A DNA stretch of 64,000 nucleotides, from positions 62,001 to 126,000 of the forward strand of contig JAHEND010000035.1 in NCBI GenBank assembly GCA_024643325.1, read 5' to 3'. Both the position numbers and the translations under genes were made by a program. This DNA comes from Sediminicola sp. Its GTDB lineage: Bacteria; Bacteroidota; Bacteroidia; Flavobacteriales; Flavobacteriaceae. The notes below the pieces were generated by a model. That model saw only the letters and a list, made by a program, of their open reading frames with translations. It did no database searches and was not told the origin of the DNA. Positions 33,342 through 42,450 of the stretch are shown piece by piece. Numbering within the stretch: the stretch's first letter is position 1; each line of letters opens with the position of its first letter.

Positions 33342-34652
33342 CTATTTAACTCTTCTAAGTAATAATCCACCTACTAGGAAAAAAACACCAAACATTATAA
33401 TTCCATTTCTAAGGTCGCCACTTCCTTGTGCAAGTGCGCCGTAAATAAAAGTACCCAAAACAATACCTACCTTTTCTGCTACGTCGTAGAAACTAAAGAA
33501 AGAGGTGGTGTCTTGGGTTTCTGGCATAAGTTTAGCGTAGGTAGATCTTGAAAGCGCTTGAATCCCTCCCATGACCATTCCAACCAATCCTGCAGCAACA
33601 TAAAATTCAGTTGGAGAAACCACAAAATAAGCATACACGCAAATCATTAACCAAAGTGCATTTACCACAATCAAGGTGTTGATATTTCCGAATTTCTTTG
33701 AAGCTTTTGCAGTGAGGGTTGCACCTATAATAGCCACCAATTGAATCAGGAGAATACTACTTATTAAGCCTATGGTTCTTTGATCGTCTGACCCCCAAGC
33801 TATCTCCTCTTCTCCAAAATAAGCAGCAATAAGCATTACAGTTTGTACGGCCATGCTATATATAAAAAAAGCGAGTAAATATTTTTTTAGCAATGGCTGT
33901 GATCCCAATTGATTCCAGACCATTTTAAGCTCCTTGAATCCATTGAAAAGTAAGTTTACCGCAGGACCGTCTTTCTTGTTCCCTTTGGGCATATAGTAAA
34001 AACTGTATTGGCTGAAAATGATCCACCAAATTCCCACAGTCACAAAGGAGTATTTCATTGCTGTAATAGCTGCAGGAGATTCGGGAAGGTCTTCAATACC
34101 AAAAAGGGCAGGTTGCATGACCATGGCCAAATTAAACAACAAAAGAATCACACTCCCTATATAACCCAATGAAAAGCCTTTGGCACTAATGCTATCGTGT
34201 TGTTCAGGAAAAGCAATATCTGGAAGGTAAGAATTATTAAAGGCAAAACTCACCCAAAATCCCACCAAACCCATAAAATAGAGCAATAATGAGGTGTAAA
34301 TATGTTCAAGAGAAAACCAATACAAACCAATGCATGAAAGTCCTCCTAGGTAACAAAAAAACTTTAAAAAAACTTTTTTATTCCCTAAGTAATCTGCAAT
34401 TCCTGAGAGAATTGGCGTTAAGAGAGCTATGAATAAAAATGCAGCTGAAGTAACATAACTGATTAAAGGTGCTCGCGCTATTTCTACCCCAAAAACCGAT
34501 ACTTTTTCAATCCCTTCCATACGAAATAGCGCCCCGTAAAAAATAGGGAAAATCGCAGAAGAAATGACCAGGCTGTATACAGAATTGGCCCAGTCATAAA
34601 AAGCCCATGCAAACAATAATTTATTACTTCCTTTCTCTGCTGTGGCTTTCAT
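33342..34652 (-). CDS. MFS transporter, UMF1/Atg22-like
   Basis: The 436-residue integral membrane protein has about twelve hydrophobic segments. It starts with the family opening LLFAWAFYDWANSVYSLVISSAIFP-type sequence (residues 13-37) and includes ARSTYA-like loop GGIQALSRSTYAKLMPE near 371. The UMF1 family is related to yeast vacuolar effluxer Atg22; bacterial substrates are mostly unknown. It ends three bases from the stop of the GIN protein gene and is divergent from a lipoprotein gene. Its upstream region contains three TTATTTTG direct repeats but no TAnnTTTG box. Confidence 0.88.
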   Translation of the reverse strand: MKATAEKGSNKLLFAWAFYDWANSVYSLVISSAIFPIFYGALFRMEGIEKVSVFGVEIARAPLISYVTSAAFLFIALLTPILSGIADYLGNKKVFLKFFCYLGGLSCIGLYWFSLEHIYTSLLLYFMGLVGFWVSFAFNNSYLPDIAFPEQHDSISAKGFSLGYIGSVILLLFNLAMVMQPALFGIEDLPESPAAITAMKYSFVTVGIWWIIFSQYSFYYMPKGNKKDGPAVNLLFNGFKELKMVWNQLGSQPLLKKYLLAFFIYSMAVQTVMLIAAYFGEEEIAWGSDDQRTIGLISSILLIQLVAIIGATLTAKASKKFGNINTLIVVNALWLMICVYAYFVVSPTEFYVAAGLVGMVMGGIQALSRSTYAKLMPETQDTTSFFSFYDVAEKVGIVLGTFIYGALAQGSGDLRNGIIMFGVFFLVGGLLLRRVK

Positions 34653-34661
34653 TTCGATTTG

Positions 34662-34713
34662 TTATTTTGGAGTAGGTTATTTTGAACTGATGTTTTTGTT
34701 GAGATTATTTTGG
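34662..34713 (+). repeat. three direct repeats of TTATTTTGG/A
   Basis: TTATTTTGG (34662-34670), TTATTTTGA (34677-34685) and TTATTTTGG (34705-34713) recur on the plus strand in the 182-base gap between the MFS gene and the lipoprotein gene. They could be regulator half-sites or chance in AT-rich DNA. Otherwise I see nothing in this gap. Confidence 0.3.
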
Positions 34714-34834
34714 TCCTTGAACTTTGCTAATATACAATTATAGCCAGATTCTCAAAAAAGACCCTTAAATTTCTGCTATTTGTAAACTTGGCACTCTTTT
34801 TGAAATATGGCTTATGAACTAAAATGATTTTGAT

Positions 34835-35368
34835 ATGAGATATCTAACAACTTTATTAGCCCTTATAATTTTGAGTGTATTTACAACAGCTTGTGATGGT
34901 CCAGAAGGACCTCCAGGTTTAGATGGAAATACCCTACTTGGTCAGACCATGGAATTCCAAGCTTCATTTAGTGCCAATAACAACTACAGCCATTTGTTTG
35001 TTTTTCCAAACCAAGTAAGGGTCTATGAATCTGACGCTGTATTGGTGTATCTTTTAGAAGAAACTATTGTTTCAAATGGAACTAACACGGATGTTTGGAC
35101 GCCCCTACCCCAGTCATTTTTCACCGATCAGGGGCTTTTGCAATACACCTTTAACCATACTTTTTCTGATGTTAACTTATTACTTCAAGGGAATTTTAAT
35201 CTAAATAATGCCGCAGCAATTTTTACGCAAAATCAAATCTTTAGGGTGGTTGTTATGCCTGCTGAATTTGCCTTAGATCCCAATTTAAACACTATGAATT
35301 ATCAAGAAGTATCTCAGTATATAGGCACGAATGACACTAACCTGATTAGGGTCCTGAACAAAGAATAG
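34835..35368 (+). CDS. lipoprotein with short collagen-like motif
   Basis: The 177-residue protein has a lipoprotein signal peptide with lipobox FTTAC, so Cys20 would be lipidated. It is followed directly by DGPEGPPGLDGNTLLG, about three collagen-like Gly-X-Y units. The rest is a beta-rich domain of unknown function. Short collagen-like tags after the lipidated cysteine recur in lipoproteins of Bacteroidota. It precedes the msrB pair by 33 bases and may be transcribed with it. Confidence 0.75.
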   Translation: MRYLTTLLALIILSVFTTACDGPEGPPGLDGNTLLGQTMEFQASFSANNNYSHLFVFPNQVRVYESDAVLVYLLEETIVSNGTNTDVWTPLPQSFFTDQGLLQYTFNHTFSDVNLLLQGNFNLNNAAAIFTQNQIFRVVVMPAEFALDPNLNTMNYQEVSQYIGTNDTNLIRVLNKE

Positions 35369-35401
35369 AGACTATTTTTTATTACCTTTAAAATAAAAAA
35401 A

Positions 35402-35872
35402 ATGAAAAAAACTTTATTAGTAGGATTGTTCCTTTTGACAAGTCATTCTTTTTACGCCCAACGTGCTGTAAATCAATACGACGTGATTAAAACAGCCCAA
35501 GAATGGAAAGCTACTTTATCTGACTTAGAATTTTATGTACTCAGAGAACAGGGAACAGAAAGACCCTTCACAAGCCCTTTGTTAAAAATAAAACAAAAAG
35601 GTACCTATGTGTGTAAAGCGTGTAAGACACCCCTATTTAAAAGTGAGCATAAATTTGATTCAGGTACAGGATGGCCTTCTTTTGACAGAGAGATAAAAGG
35701 CAATGTAGGTTATGGAGTAGATTATAAGGTAGGTTATGCCAGGTCTGAGGAATACTGCTTAAAATGTGGTGGTCACTTGGGTCATGTATTTACGGATGGA
35801 CCTAAAAATACCACAGGTTTAAGACATTGTATTAATGGTGCTGCTTTAGCATTTATTCCTGACACAAAATAA
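35402..35872 (+). CDS. msrB: peptide-methionine (R)-S-oxide reductase, exported
   Basis: MsrB reduces methionine-R-sulfoxide in proteins. The 156-residue protein has a signal peptide (about 1-19, ending HSFYAQ), so it should repair periplasmic proteins. Zinc is held by CKAC and CLKC pairs, and the catalytic Cys lies in RHCINGAALAF near residue 142. The position that is Cys in SGCGWP of many MsrB proteins is Thr here (SGTGWPSF), so this copy probably uses another way to resolve the sulfenic acid. A second msrB follows after one base. Confidence 0.93.
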   Translation: MKKTLLVGLFLLTSHSFYAQRAVNQYDVIKTAQEWKATLSDLEFYVLREQGTERPFTSPLLKIKQKGTYVCKACKTPLFKSEHKFDSGTGWPSFDREIKGNVGYGVDYKVGYARSEEYCLKCGGHLGHVFTDGPKNTTGLRHCINGAALAFIPDTK

Positions 35873-35873
35873 T

Positions 35874-36287
35874 ATGAGTGCAACATTTCCAAAAGAGCAA
35901 TCCGAAGATTATTACATAACACAGCTTTCTCCAGAAGCTTATAAGGTATTAAGACAGAACGGTACTGAATTCCCTTACAGTGGCGAATTTGACAACCACT
36001 TTGAAAAAGGAAGTTACCACTGTGCAGCTTGTGACACACAACTTTTCGAAAGTACCCACAAATACAATAGTGGTTGTGGGTGGCCGGCCTTTGACACCGC
36101 TATTCCAGGAGCTGTTCTGTACATTGAAGATCACAGTCACGGTATGCGGCGCGTAGAGACCCGCTGTGCAGCATGCAATTCGCATTTGGGACATGTTTTT
36201 GAAGACGGCCCTGCAGACACTACCGGTGAACGATACTGCATTAATTCTGTTTGCTTGGTTTTTGTTCCTGAAAAAACAACAAAATAA
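35874..36287 (+). CDS. msrB: peptide-methionine (R)-S-oxide reductase, cytoplasmic
   Basis: This 137-residue second copy has no signal peptide and should act in the cytoplasm. It keeps both zinc pairs (CAAC, CAAC), the catalytic Cys in ERYCINSVCLVF near residue 123, and also the probable resolving Cys in SGCGWPAF, unlike its exported neighbour. The one-base gap to the first msrB points to translational coupling. It is divergent enough from the neighbour that it is not a very recent duplicate. Confidence 0.93.
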   Translation: MSATFPKEQSEDYYITQLSPEAYKVLRQNGTEFPYSGEFDNHFEKGSYHCAACDTQLFESTHKYNSGCGWPAFDTAIPGAVLYIEDHSHGMRRVETRCAACNSHLGHVFEDGPADTTGERYCINSVCLVFVPEKTTK

Positions 36288-36313
36288 GGGTAGAAGCTTT
36301 CAGATTGGTTTTG

Positions 36314-36321
36314 TAACTTTG
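36314..36321 (+). promoter_or_regulatory. -7 promoter element of lpdA (TAACTTTG)
   Basis: TAACTTTG fits TAnnTTTG and lies 31 bases before the lpdA ATG, giving a leader of about 26 bases. No -33 box is seen at normal spacing. Confidence 0.45.
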
Positions 36322-36352
36322 GGCGCTATAAATTTTTACCAAAATCATTATC

Positions 36353-37744
36353 ATGAGTCATTTTGATGTTATTGTTTTAGGAAGTGGACCTGGAGGTTAT
36401 GTTACCGCCATTAGAGCTTCTCAATTAGGATTTAAAACTGCTATTGTAGAAAAAGAAAGTCTGGGAGGAGTATGCCTTAACTGGGGTTGTATTCCTACAA
36501 AGGCCCTGATTAAATCTGCTCAGGTTTTTGAATACCTTCAACATGCAGAAGACTACGGTCTAAAAGCTGCAGGGGTAGATAAGGATTTTGACGCTGTTGT
36601 GAAAAGAAGTAGAAATGTAGCCGGAACCATGAGTAAAGGGGTACAGTTCTTACTTAAAAAGAATAAAATTGAAGTAATCAATGGATATGGCAAATTACTT
36701 CCTGGAAAAAAGGTGTCTGTTACAGATGCCAATGGAAAAGCCACTGAATACACGGCTAATAATGTAATTATAGCTACAGGTGCTAGGTCTAGAGAACTAC
36801 CTAGTCTACCGCAAGATGGCAAAAAAATTATTGGGTACAGACAGGCCATGACTTTGGAGAAACAACCCAAAAAATTAATCGTTGTAGGTAGTGGTGCCAT
36901 AGGGATTGAATTTGCTTATTTCTACAATGCTATGGGAACTGACGTGACTGTAGTAGAATACCTTCCAAATATTGTCCCAGTAGAAGATAAAGACATTTCT
37001 ATTCAGTTAGAAAAAAGTTTTAAAAAAGCTGGAGTTAAAGTAATGACTTCCTCTGAAGTAACTAAGGTAGACACCGCTGGAAAAGGGGTCGTAGTTACGG
37101 TAAAAACAGCCAAAGGAGAAGAAATTTTGGAGGCAGACATAGTACTCTCTGCAGTGGGTATTAAAACCAATATTGAAAACATTGGTTTAGAAGATGTTGG
37201 AATTGCCACAGACCGAGACAAAGTTTTAGTCAACGATTTTTACCAGACCAATATTCCTGGATACTATGCTATTGGAGACATTACTGCTGGTCCTGCTTTG
37301 GCGCACGTAGCTTCTGCAGAAGGTATTTTGTGTGTTGAAAAATTAGCCGGTATGGAGGTGCATCCTATAGACTATGGCAATATCCCTGGCTGTACTTATT
37401 CCAGCCCTGAAATTGCCTCTGTAGGACTTACAGAGCAACAAGCAAAAGACAAAGGTTTAGATATTAAAGTGGGTAAATTCCCCTTTACAGCCTCTGGAAA
37501 GGCAGTTGCTTCAGGGACTCCTGAAGGTTTTGTGAAAGTTATTTTTGACGCCAAATACGGAGAGTGGTTGGGATGCCATATGATTGGTGCTGGTGTAACA
37601 GATATGATTGCTGAAGCGGTTGTCGCTAGAAAACTAGAAACCACTGGACATGAAATTTTAAAAACCATTCACCCACACCCAACGATGAGTGAGGCTGTGA
37701 TGGAAGCAGTTGCTGCTGCTTATGATGAAGTTATTCATATTTAA
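36353..37744 (+). CDS. lpdA: dihydrolipoyl dehydrogenase (E3)
   Basis: This FAD disulfide oxidoreductase reoxidises lipoamide in the 2-oxoacid dehydrogenase and glycine cleavage complexes. The 463-residue sequence has the FAD motif GSGPGGYVTAIRA at residue 9, the redox disulfide GGVCLNWGCIPTKAL near 38, the NAD motif VVGSGAIGIEFAYFY near 176 and the catalytic HPHPTMSE near the C-terminus. It stands alone with its own -7 box and a bidirectional terminator. gcvT elsewhere in the window encodes another part of a system it serves. Confidence 0.96.
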   Translation: MSHFDVIVLGSGPGGYVTAIRASQLGFKTAIVEKESLGGVCLNWGCIPTKALIKSAQVFEYLQHAEDYGLKAAGVDKDFDAVVKRSRNVAGTMSKGVQFLLKKNKIEVINGYGKLLPGKKVSVTDANGKATEYTANNVIIATGARSRELPSLPQDGKKIIGYRQAMTLEKQPKKLIVVGSGAIGIEFAYFYNAMGTDVTVVEYLPNIVPVEDKDISIQLEKSFKKAGVKVMTSSEVTKVDTAGKGVVVTVKTAKGEEILEADIVLSAVGIKTNIENIGLEDVGIATDRDKVLVNDFYQTNIPGYYAIGDITAGPALAHVASAEGILCVEKLAGMEVHPIDYGNIPGCTYSSPEIASVGLTEQQAKDKGLDIKVGKFPFTASGKAVASGTPEGFVKVIFDAKYGEWLGCHMIGAGVTDMIAEAVVARKLETTGHEILKTIHPHPTMSEAVMEAVAAAYDEVIHI

Positions 37745-37760
37745 AATATGCACAAACTAA

Positions 37761-37793
37761 AAAAAAAGGCGCCCTGACGGGCGCCTTTTTTTT
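37761..37793. terminator. bidirectional rho-independent terminator
   Basis: GGCGCCC (37768-37774) pairs with GGGCGCC (37779-37785) around TGAC, with A and T runs on the two sides. It serves lpdA on the plus strand and aroQ on the minus strand. Confidence 0.92.
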
Positions 37794-37805
37794 GACTTGT
37801 ATTTA

Positions 37806-38219
37806 TTATAAAAAACTCTGTACGGCCAATCGGTAACTTTGCATGCCAAAACCGAGAATAACGCCTTTTGCCACTGGAGAAATATAAGACAAATGCCTAA
37901 AAGACTCTCTGGTGTGGGTATTGGATATATGCACTTCTACTACTGGAGTGCTAACGGCTTTAACGGCATCGGCTATGCCCACCGAAGTGTGGGTATAAGC
38001 CCCCGCGTTGAGAACAATACCCTCATAATCAAATCCTACCTCATGTAGCTTGTCAATGATTTCCCCCTCAATATTAGATTGAAAATAGTCAAAGTCTAAG
38101 CTTGGAAAAGAACTTTTCAATTCTTCCAAATAAGTTTCAAAGGAACTATTCCCATATATACTGGGCTCTCTCTTACCCAAGAGATTTAAATTTGGGCCGT
38201 TTATAATGCATATTTTCAT
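37806..38219 (-). CDS. aroQ: 3-dehydroquinate dehydratase, type II
   Basis: AroQ dehydrates 3-dehydroquinate in the shikimate pathway. The 137-residue protein starts MKICIINGPNLNLLGKREP, has the flexible-lid Arg and Tyr in KREPSIYG, and the substrate-binding VLNAGAYTHTSVGI and VVEVHISNTHTRESFRH segments. I chose the ATG at 38219; the frame runs 33 codons farther upstream, but that part overlaps the start of xerD and is not family-like. The length is normal for the dodecameric type II enzyme. Confidence 0.95.
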   Translation of the reverse strand: MKICIINGPNLNLLGKREPSIYGNSSFETYLEELKSSFPSLDFDYFQSNIEGEIIDKLHEVGFDYEGIVLNAGAYTHTSVGIADAVKAVSTPVVEVHISNTHTRESFRHLSYISPVAKGVILGFGMQSYRLAVQSFL

Positions 38220-38299
38220 ACCCAAATATATAAAAAAAGGATTTGTGAGCATTCGTATAATTCCTTGTGTAGCAAACAAAACAATCTTATTTTTAAAAC

Positions 38300-39193
38300 A
38301 TGAATTGGGAACAGGCAATTAGCGCTTATAAAAGTTATCTTCAAATAGAGAGAGGCCTGTCTAAGAATGCGGTGGAAAGCTATGTTTTTGATATAAAAAA
38401 GCTTCAAAAATCAGTCTCTAATAACGCAAAAGCCATACCAACAACAATAGACAAAGACACGGTTCTAGAGGGTATTTATGAAAGCGTTAAACCTCTAAGT
38501 GAGCGCTCTCAAGCTAGATTTATATCTGGGTTAAAAAGCTTTTTTAACTACCTGGTATTTGAAAGATACCGAACAGACAACCCTATGGAAATGGTAGAAT
38601 CTCCAAGATTGGGAAGGAAATTACCTCCCGTACTCTCTACCCAAGAAATAGATGCCCTCATTGACGCAATAGACCGAAGTAGTCTTGAAGGCCAGAGAAA
38701 CGTGGCCATACTAGAAACCCTATACGGCTGCGGACTTAGGGTGTCTGAATTAACTACGCTTAAAATATCTGATTTATTTTTTGAAGAAGGCTTCATAAGG
38801 GTTTTAGGAAAGGGAAATAAGGAGCGTTTTGTGCCAGTAAACCCCACAACAGAAAAGCTCATAAAAGTGTATTTAAAAACAGTGAGGCCGCTTCAAAAAC
38901 CACAAAAAACAGCGATAGATACCCTATTTTTAAACCGTAGGGGCCATGGGTTAACAAGGGCCATGATTTTTACCATTATTAAACAATTGGCCAAAAAAAT
39001 TGCCTTAGAAAAAACAATCAGCCCCCACAGTTTTAGACACTCATTTGCCACACATCTTTTAGAAAATGGGGCAGATTTAAGGGTTATTCAACAATTGTTA
39101 GGACACGAAAGTATTACAACCACAGAAATATATATGCACCTAGACAGAACCCACCTGGCTGGAGTGCTCAATCAATATCATCCGAGAAAATAA
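38300..39193 (+). CDS. xerD: site-specific tyrosine recombinase XerD-like
   Basis: XerC/XerD recombinases resolve chromosome dimers at dif. The 297-residue protein has an N-terminal SAM-like DNA-binding domain (about 5-85) and a catalytic domain with the active-site set: Arg in YGCGLRVSEL near 146, Lys in GKGNKERFVP near 171, HSFRHSFATHLL near 243, the second His in LLGHESITTTE and nucleophilic Tyr in IYMHL near 278. No integron or mobile element surrounds it, which fits a housekeeping role. A glucosidase gene follows after one base. Confidence 0.93.
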   Translation: MNWEQAISAYKSYLQIERGLSKNAVESYVFDIKKLQKSVSNNAKAIPTTIDKDTVLEGIYESVKPLSERSQARFISGLKSFFNYLVFERYRTDNPMEMVESPRLGRKLPPVLSTQEIDALIDAIDRSSLEGQRNVAILETLYGCGLRVSELTTLKISDLFFEEGFIRVLGKGNKERFVPVNPTTEKLIKVYLKTVRPLQKPQKTAIDTLFLNRRGHGLTRAMIFTIIKQLAKKIALEKTISPHSFRHSFATHLLENGADLRVIQQLLGHESITTTEIYMHLDRTHLAGVLNQYHPRK

Positions 39194-39194
39194 T

Positions 39195-40880
39195 ATGACA
39201 ATAAAACAAAATAACGCCTGGTGGAAAGAAGGCATTGTGTACCAAATTTATCCGAGAAGCTTTCAAGACACCTCTGGGAATGGAGTTGGAGATTTAAAAG
39301 GGATCTTACAAAGGCTAGACTATATAAAAAGTTTGGGGGTAGACATTATCTGGCTCAATCCAGTTTATGAGTCTCCAAATGACGACAATGGATATGACAT
39401 TAGTGATTACCAAAACATTATGGCTGAATTTGGCAGTATGAAAGATTTTGACTCCCTGCTCAAAGGAATGCATGATAGGGGGCTAAAATTAGTAATGGAT
39501 TTGGTGGTGAACCACTCTAGTGATGAGCACAAATGGTTTCAGGAATCTAGAAAAGACAGGGACAATCCATACAGAGATTATTACCATTGGTGGCCAGCAG
39601 AAAAAGGAAACCCGCCAAAAAGATGGAGTTATTTTGACGTGGCGGAGAACGCTTGGAAATACGACGCTACCACCAATGCTTATTACCTACATTATTTTTC
39701 TGTAAAACAACCAGACCTAAAATGGGAAAATCCAGCCTTAAGACAGGAAATATATACAATGATGGCTTATTGGTTTGAGAAAGGAGTAGATGGCTTTAGA
39801 ATGGACGTAATTCCTTTTATTTCAAAAGACATCAACTACCCTGAATTACCACATGAGTTCAATGGAGACTTCATTGCATATTACGCTCAAGGTCCTAAAT
39901 TACATGAATACCTTCAGGAGATGCATTCGGAGGTACTCTCCAAATACAATGTAATGACAGTGGGAGAAGCACCAGGAATTACCATAGACAAAGCTTTAGA
40001 TTTGGTGGGAGAAAACCGAAAAGAGCTCAATATGTTCTTTCATTTTGACCTCATGTCACTAGACCGAAAACCAGGCACTGTATTTGAAAAAAATCCAGAA
40101 GGTTGGCCACTTTCATCTTTTAAAGAAATTCATTCTAAATGGGATAAAGCCTTTGAAAAAGATGGTTGGGGTAGTGTGTATTTAAGCAACCATGACTTCC
40201 CTAGATCTGTGAGTAGGTGGGGTAACGACCACCCAGACTTTTGGCATGCGTCTGCTACTATGCTCCATACTTTTTTACTAACCATGAGAGGTACCCCCTA
40301 TTTTTATTTTGGAGATGAAATTGGGATGACCAATATTCGATTTGATCGCATAGACCAATACAGAGATATAAATACTATAAACCGTTATGAAATAGCCAAA
40401 AACAAAGGGGAAGATCTCCATGTTTTTATGGAGAATGAAAAAGACACCAGTAGAGACAATGCTAGAACACCTATGCAGTGGGACGTCAGTCATGCTGCTG
40501 GTTTTTCAAAATCAACTCCATGGATTGAAGTAAACCAAAATTTCACAAAAGGAGTCAATGTGGCAGATCAGGAAAAAAATCCTTCTTCAGTGCTTCATTT
40601 TTTTAGGAAAGCAACCGCACTGAGAAAGAATCATCTGGGTCTTACATATGGAAAATACACTCTTATTGATCCTACAAACGAATCTGTTTATGCCTACACC
40701 AGGAGCTATGAGACTAAAGTGTACTTAATTTTATTGAGTTTTAGCACCTTAGAAGCTCAAGTAGCCTTAGGTGATTTAAGTGAAGTGTCTAAAAGTCTTT
40801 TGCTGCGCAATACTTATCAGGAAATTAAGGCAGAAAACGTTTTAGCACCCTATGAAGCTAGGGTGTATTTAGTTCAATAA
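39195..40880 (+). CDS. alpha-glucosidase, glycoside hydrolase family 13
   Basis: The 561-residue enzyme resembles oligo-1,6-glucosidases and other GH13 alpha-glucosidases that act on short alpha-glucosides. Conserved regions are LVMDLVVNHSSDEH near residue 96, the nucleophile Asp in GFRMDVIPF near 201, the acid/base Glu in VGEAPG near 256 and SNHDFPR near 327. No signal peptide is present, so it should work on imported sugars in the cytoplasm. Its start is one base after xerD, an arrangement without obvious functional logic. Confidence 0.93.
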   Translation: MTIKQNNAWWKEGIVYQIYPRSFQDTSGNGVGDLKGILQRLDYIKSLGVDIIWLNPVYESPNDDNGYDISDYQNIMAEFGSMKDFDSLLKGMHDRGLKLVMDLVVNHSSDEHKWFQESRKDRDNPYRDYYHWWPAEKGNPPKRWSYFDVAENAWKYDATTNAYYLHYFSVKQPDLKWENPALRQEIYTMMAYWFEKGVDGFRMDVIPFISKDINYPELPHEFNGDFIAYYAQGPKLHEYLQEMHSEVLSKYNVMTVGEAPGITIDKALDLVGENRKELNMFFHFDLMSLDRKPGTVFEKNPEGWPLSSFKEIHSKWDKAFEKDGWGSVYLSNHDFPRSVSRWGNDHPDFWHASATMLHTFLLTMRGTPYFYFGDEIGMTNIRFDRIDQYRDINTINRYEIAKNKGEDLHVFMENEKDTSRDNARTPMQWDVSHAAGFSKSTPWIEVNQNFTKGVNVADQEKNPSSVLHFFRKATALRKNHLGLTYGKYTLIDPTNESVYAYTRSYETKVYLILLSFSTLEAQVALGDLSEVSKSLLLRNTYQEIKAENVLAPYEARVYLVQ

Positions 40881-40919
40881 TTATGCTTATTTTTATTACA
40901 AACCAATTAATTAAACATA

Positions 40920-42344
40920 ATGAAAAAATTAATCTTTACTGTTGCTTTATGTGGTCTAGGTTTTGGTGCAATGGCACAAAAAAAACCTACCGATGTTTTA
41001 AAGAAATTAGAGGCTAAGACCGCGCATTACAGTGATATAGCTCAGCAAATATGGGACTTTGCAGAAATGGGTTACCAAGAAGAACAGAGCAGTGCTTTAT
41101 TACAAGAAACCTTAGCTGCTGCTGGTTTTAAAATAACCACTAATGTAGCTGGAATACCTACTGCTTTCACTGCAGAATATGGGACTGAAGGTCCTGTGAT
41201 TGCTATTTTAGGGGAGTACGACGCCCTACCAGGGCTCTCACAAAAAGCCATTCCTAGCAAAGAATCTGCAGGCAAAAAAGCTGGCCATGCTTGCGGGCAC
41301 CATTTATTTGGGACCGCTTCTACTGCTGCTGCAATTGCTGTAAAAGAGTGGTTAGAGGCCAACAATAAAAAAGGACGCATTCGTTTTTATGGTTGTCCTG
41401 CTGAAGAGGGCGGTTCTGGAAAAGTATATATGGTCAGGGCGGGATTGTTTAATGATGTAGACATTGCCTTACACTGGCATCCTGGTGCAAAAAACGCTGC
41501 TAGTGCAGGAGCTGCCTTAGCAAATAAATCTGCTAAGTTTAGATTTTATGGTGTTTCTGCTCATGCAGCAGCGGCTCCACATATGGGTCGTTCCGCTTTA
41601 GATGGTGTAGAGGCTATGAACAATATGGTCAATATGATGCGTGAACACGTTTTAGAAGACGCTAGAATTCACTATGTTATAACCAGTGGTGGAAAGGCAC
41701 CTAATGTGGTTCCAGATTATGCGGAAGTTTACTATTATGCCAGACACAACAAAAGAGATGTTGTAATGGATATATTTGAACGAATGGTCAAGGCAGCTGA
41801 GGGAGCTGCCTTAGGAACTGAAACAACAATGGACTACGAAATTATTGGAGGAACCCATGAATTACTTCCCAACTTTAGCCTACAAGAAATGGTGCATAAA
41901 AACCTCACAAAAGTAGGTGGTGTGCAATACAATGATACTGAATTATCATTTGCTAATACTATTGCCAAAACACTTGGACAGGATAGTGTAGACCAAGAAA
42001 CTGCTGCTACAATAGCGCCTTATCAAACCACAGCGAAAGCTGGTGGCTCTACCGATGTTGGGGATGTTTCGTTTGCTGTGCCTACGGTAGGTTTCGGGAC
42101 AGCTACCTGGGTTCCTGGCACTGCTGCACACTCTTGGCAGGCAGTTGCAGCTGGCGGAACAACTATTGGAAATAAAGGAATGATGGTAGCCGCTAAAACA
42201 CTAACCCTTAGTGCTATTGAGTTATTTAACAACCCAAAACTTATAGCAGCGGCTAAAAAAGAACACCATGAAAGACTGGGAGCTGATTTTAAATACGTCC
42301 CTTTAATTGGAGACAGAGCACCTGCATTAAACTATAGAAACTGA
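40920..42344 (+). CDS. exported M20-family amidohydrolase (AbgB-like)
   Basis: The 474-residue metallopeptidase-like protein has a signal peptide (about 1-19, ...FGAMAQKK) and the M20D features GEYDALPG near residue 98, GHACGHHLFG near 122 and the PAEEGGSGKVYM segment near 160. The closest named relative is p-aminobenzoyl-glutamate hydrolase subunit B, which cleaves folate breakdown products; other M20D members deacylate N-acyl amino acids. The exported location argues for scavenging of an external amide. A strong terminator follows. Confidence 0.88.
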   Translation: MKKLIFTVALCGLGFGAMAQKKPTDVLKKLEAKTAHYSDIAQQIWDFAEMGYQEEQSSALLQETLAAAGFKITTNVAGIPTAFTAEYGTEGPVIAILGEYDALPGLSQKAIPSKESAGKKAGHACGHHLFGTASTAAAIAVKEWLEANNKKGRIRFYGCPAEEGGSGKVYMVRAGLFNDVDIALHWHPGAKNAASAGAALANKSAKFRFYGVSAHAAAAPHMGRSALDGVEAMNNMVNMMREHVLEDARIHYVITSGGKAPNVVPDYAEVYYYARHNKRDVVMDIFERMVKAAEGAALGTETTMDYEIIGGTHELLPNFSLQEMVHKNLTKVGGVQYNDTELSFANTIAKTLGQDSVDQETAATIAPYQTTAKAGGSTDVGDVSFAVPTVGFGTATWVPGTAAHSWQAVAAGGTTIGNKGMMVAAKTLTLSAIELFNNPKLIAAAKKEHHERLGADFKYVPLIGDRAPALNYRN

Positions 42345-42367
42345 AAGGCGCATTAGGCCTTGCTATT

Positions 42368-42401
42368 AAAACACCCAAAAGACTTTCTTTTGGGTGTTTT
42401 T
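42368..42401 (+). terminator. Rho-independent terminator of the amidohydrolase gene
   Basis: ACACCCAAAAG (42371-42381) pairs with CTTTTGGGTGT (42387-42397) around ACTTT, with flanking A residues and a T run. It lies 24 bases after the stop codon. Confidence 0.88.
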
Positions 42402-42450
42402 ATTGTAACAAAAACACTTATTAAACTACTTACAGCTAGAGCCATAAAGA

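Noticed and set aside
38220-38318. N-terminal extension of aroQ by 33 codons
   Set aside because: Overlaps the divergent xerD start and is not part of the type II dehydroquinase fold; the ATG at 38219 gives the family start.
38300-39193. xerD-like gene as an integrase of a mobile element
   Set aside because: No attachment repeats, tRNA target or cargo genes surround it and the sequence is of the housekeeping XerC/D type.
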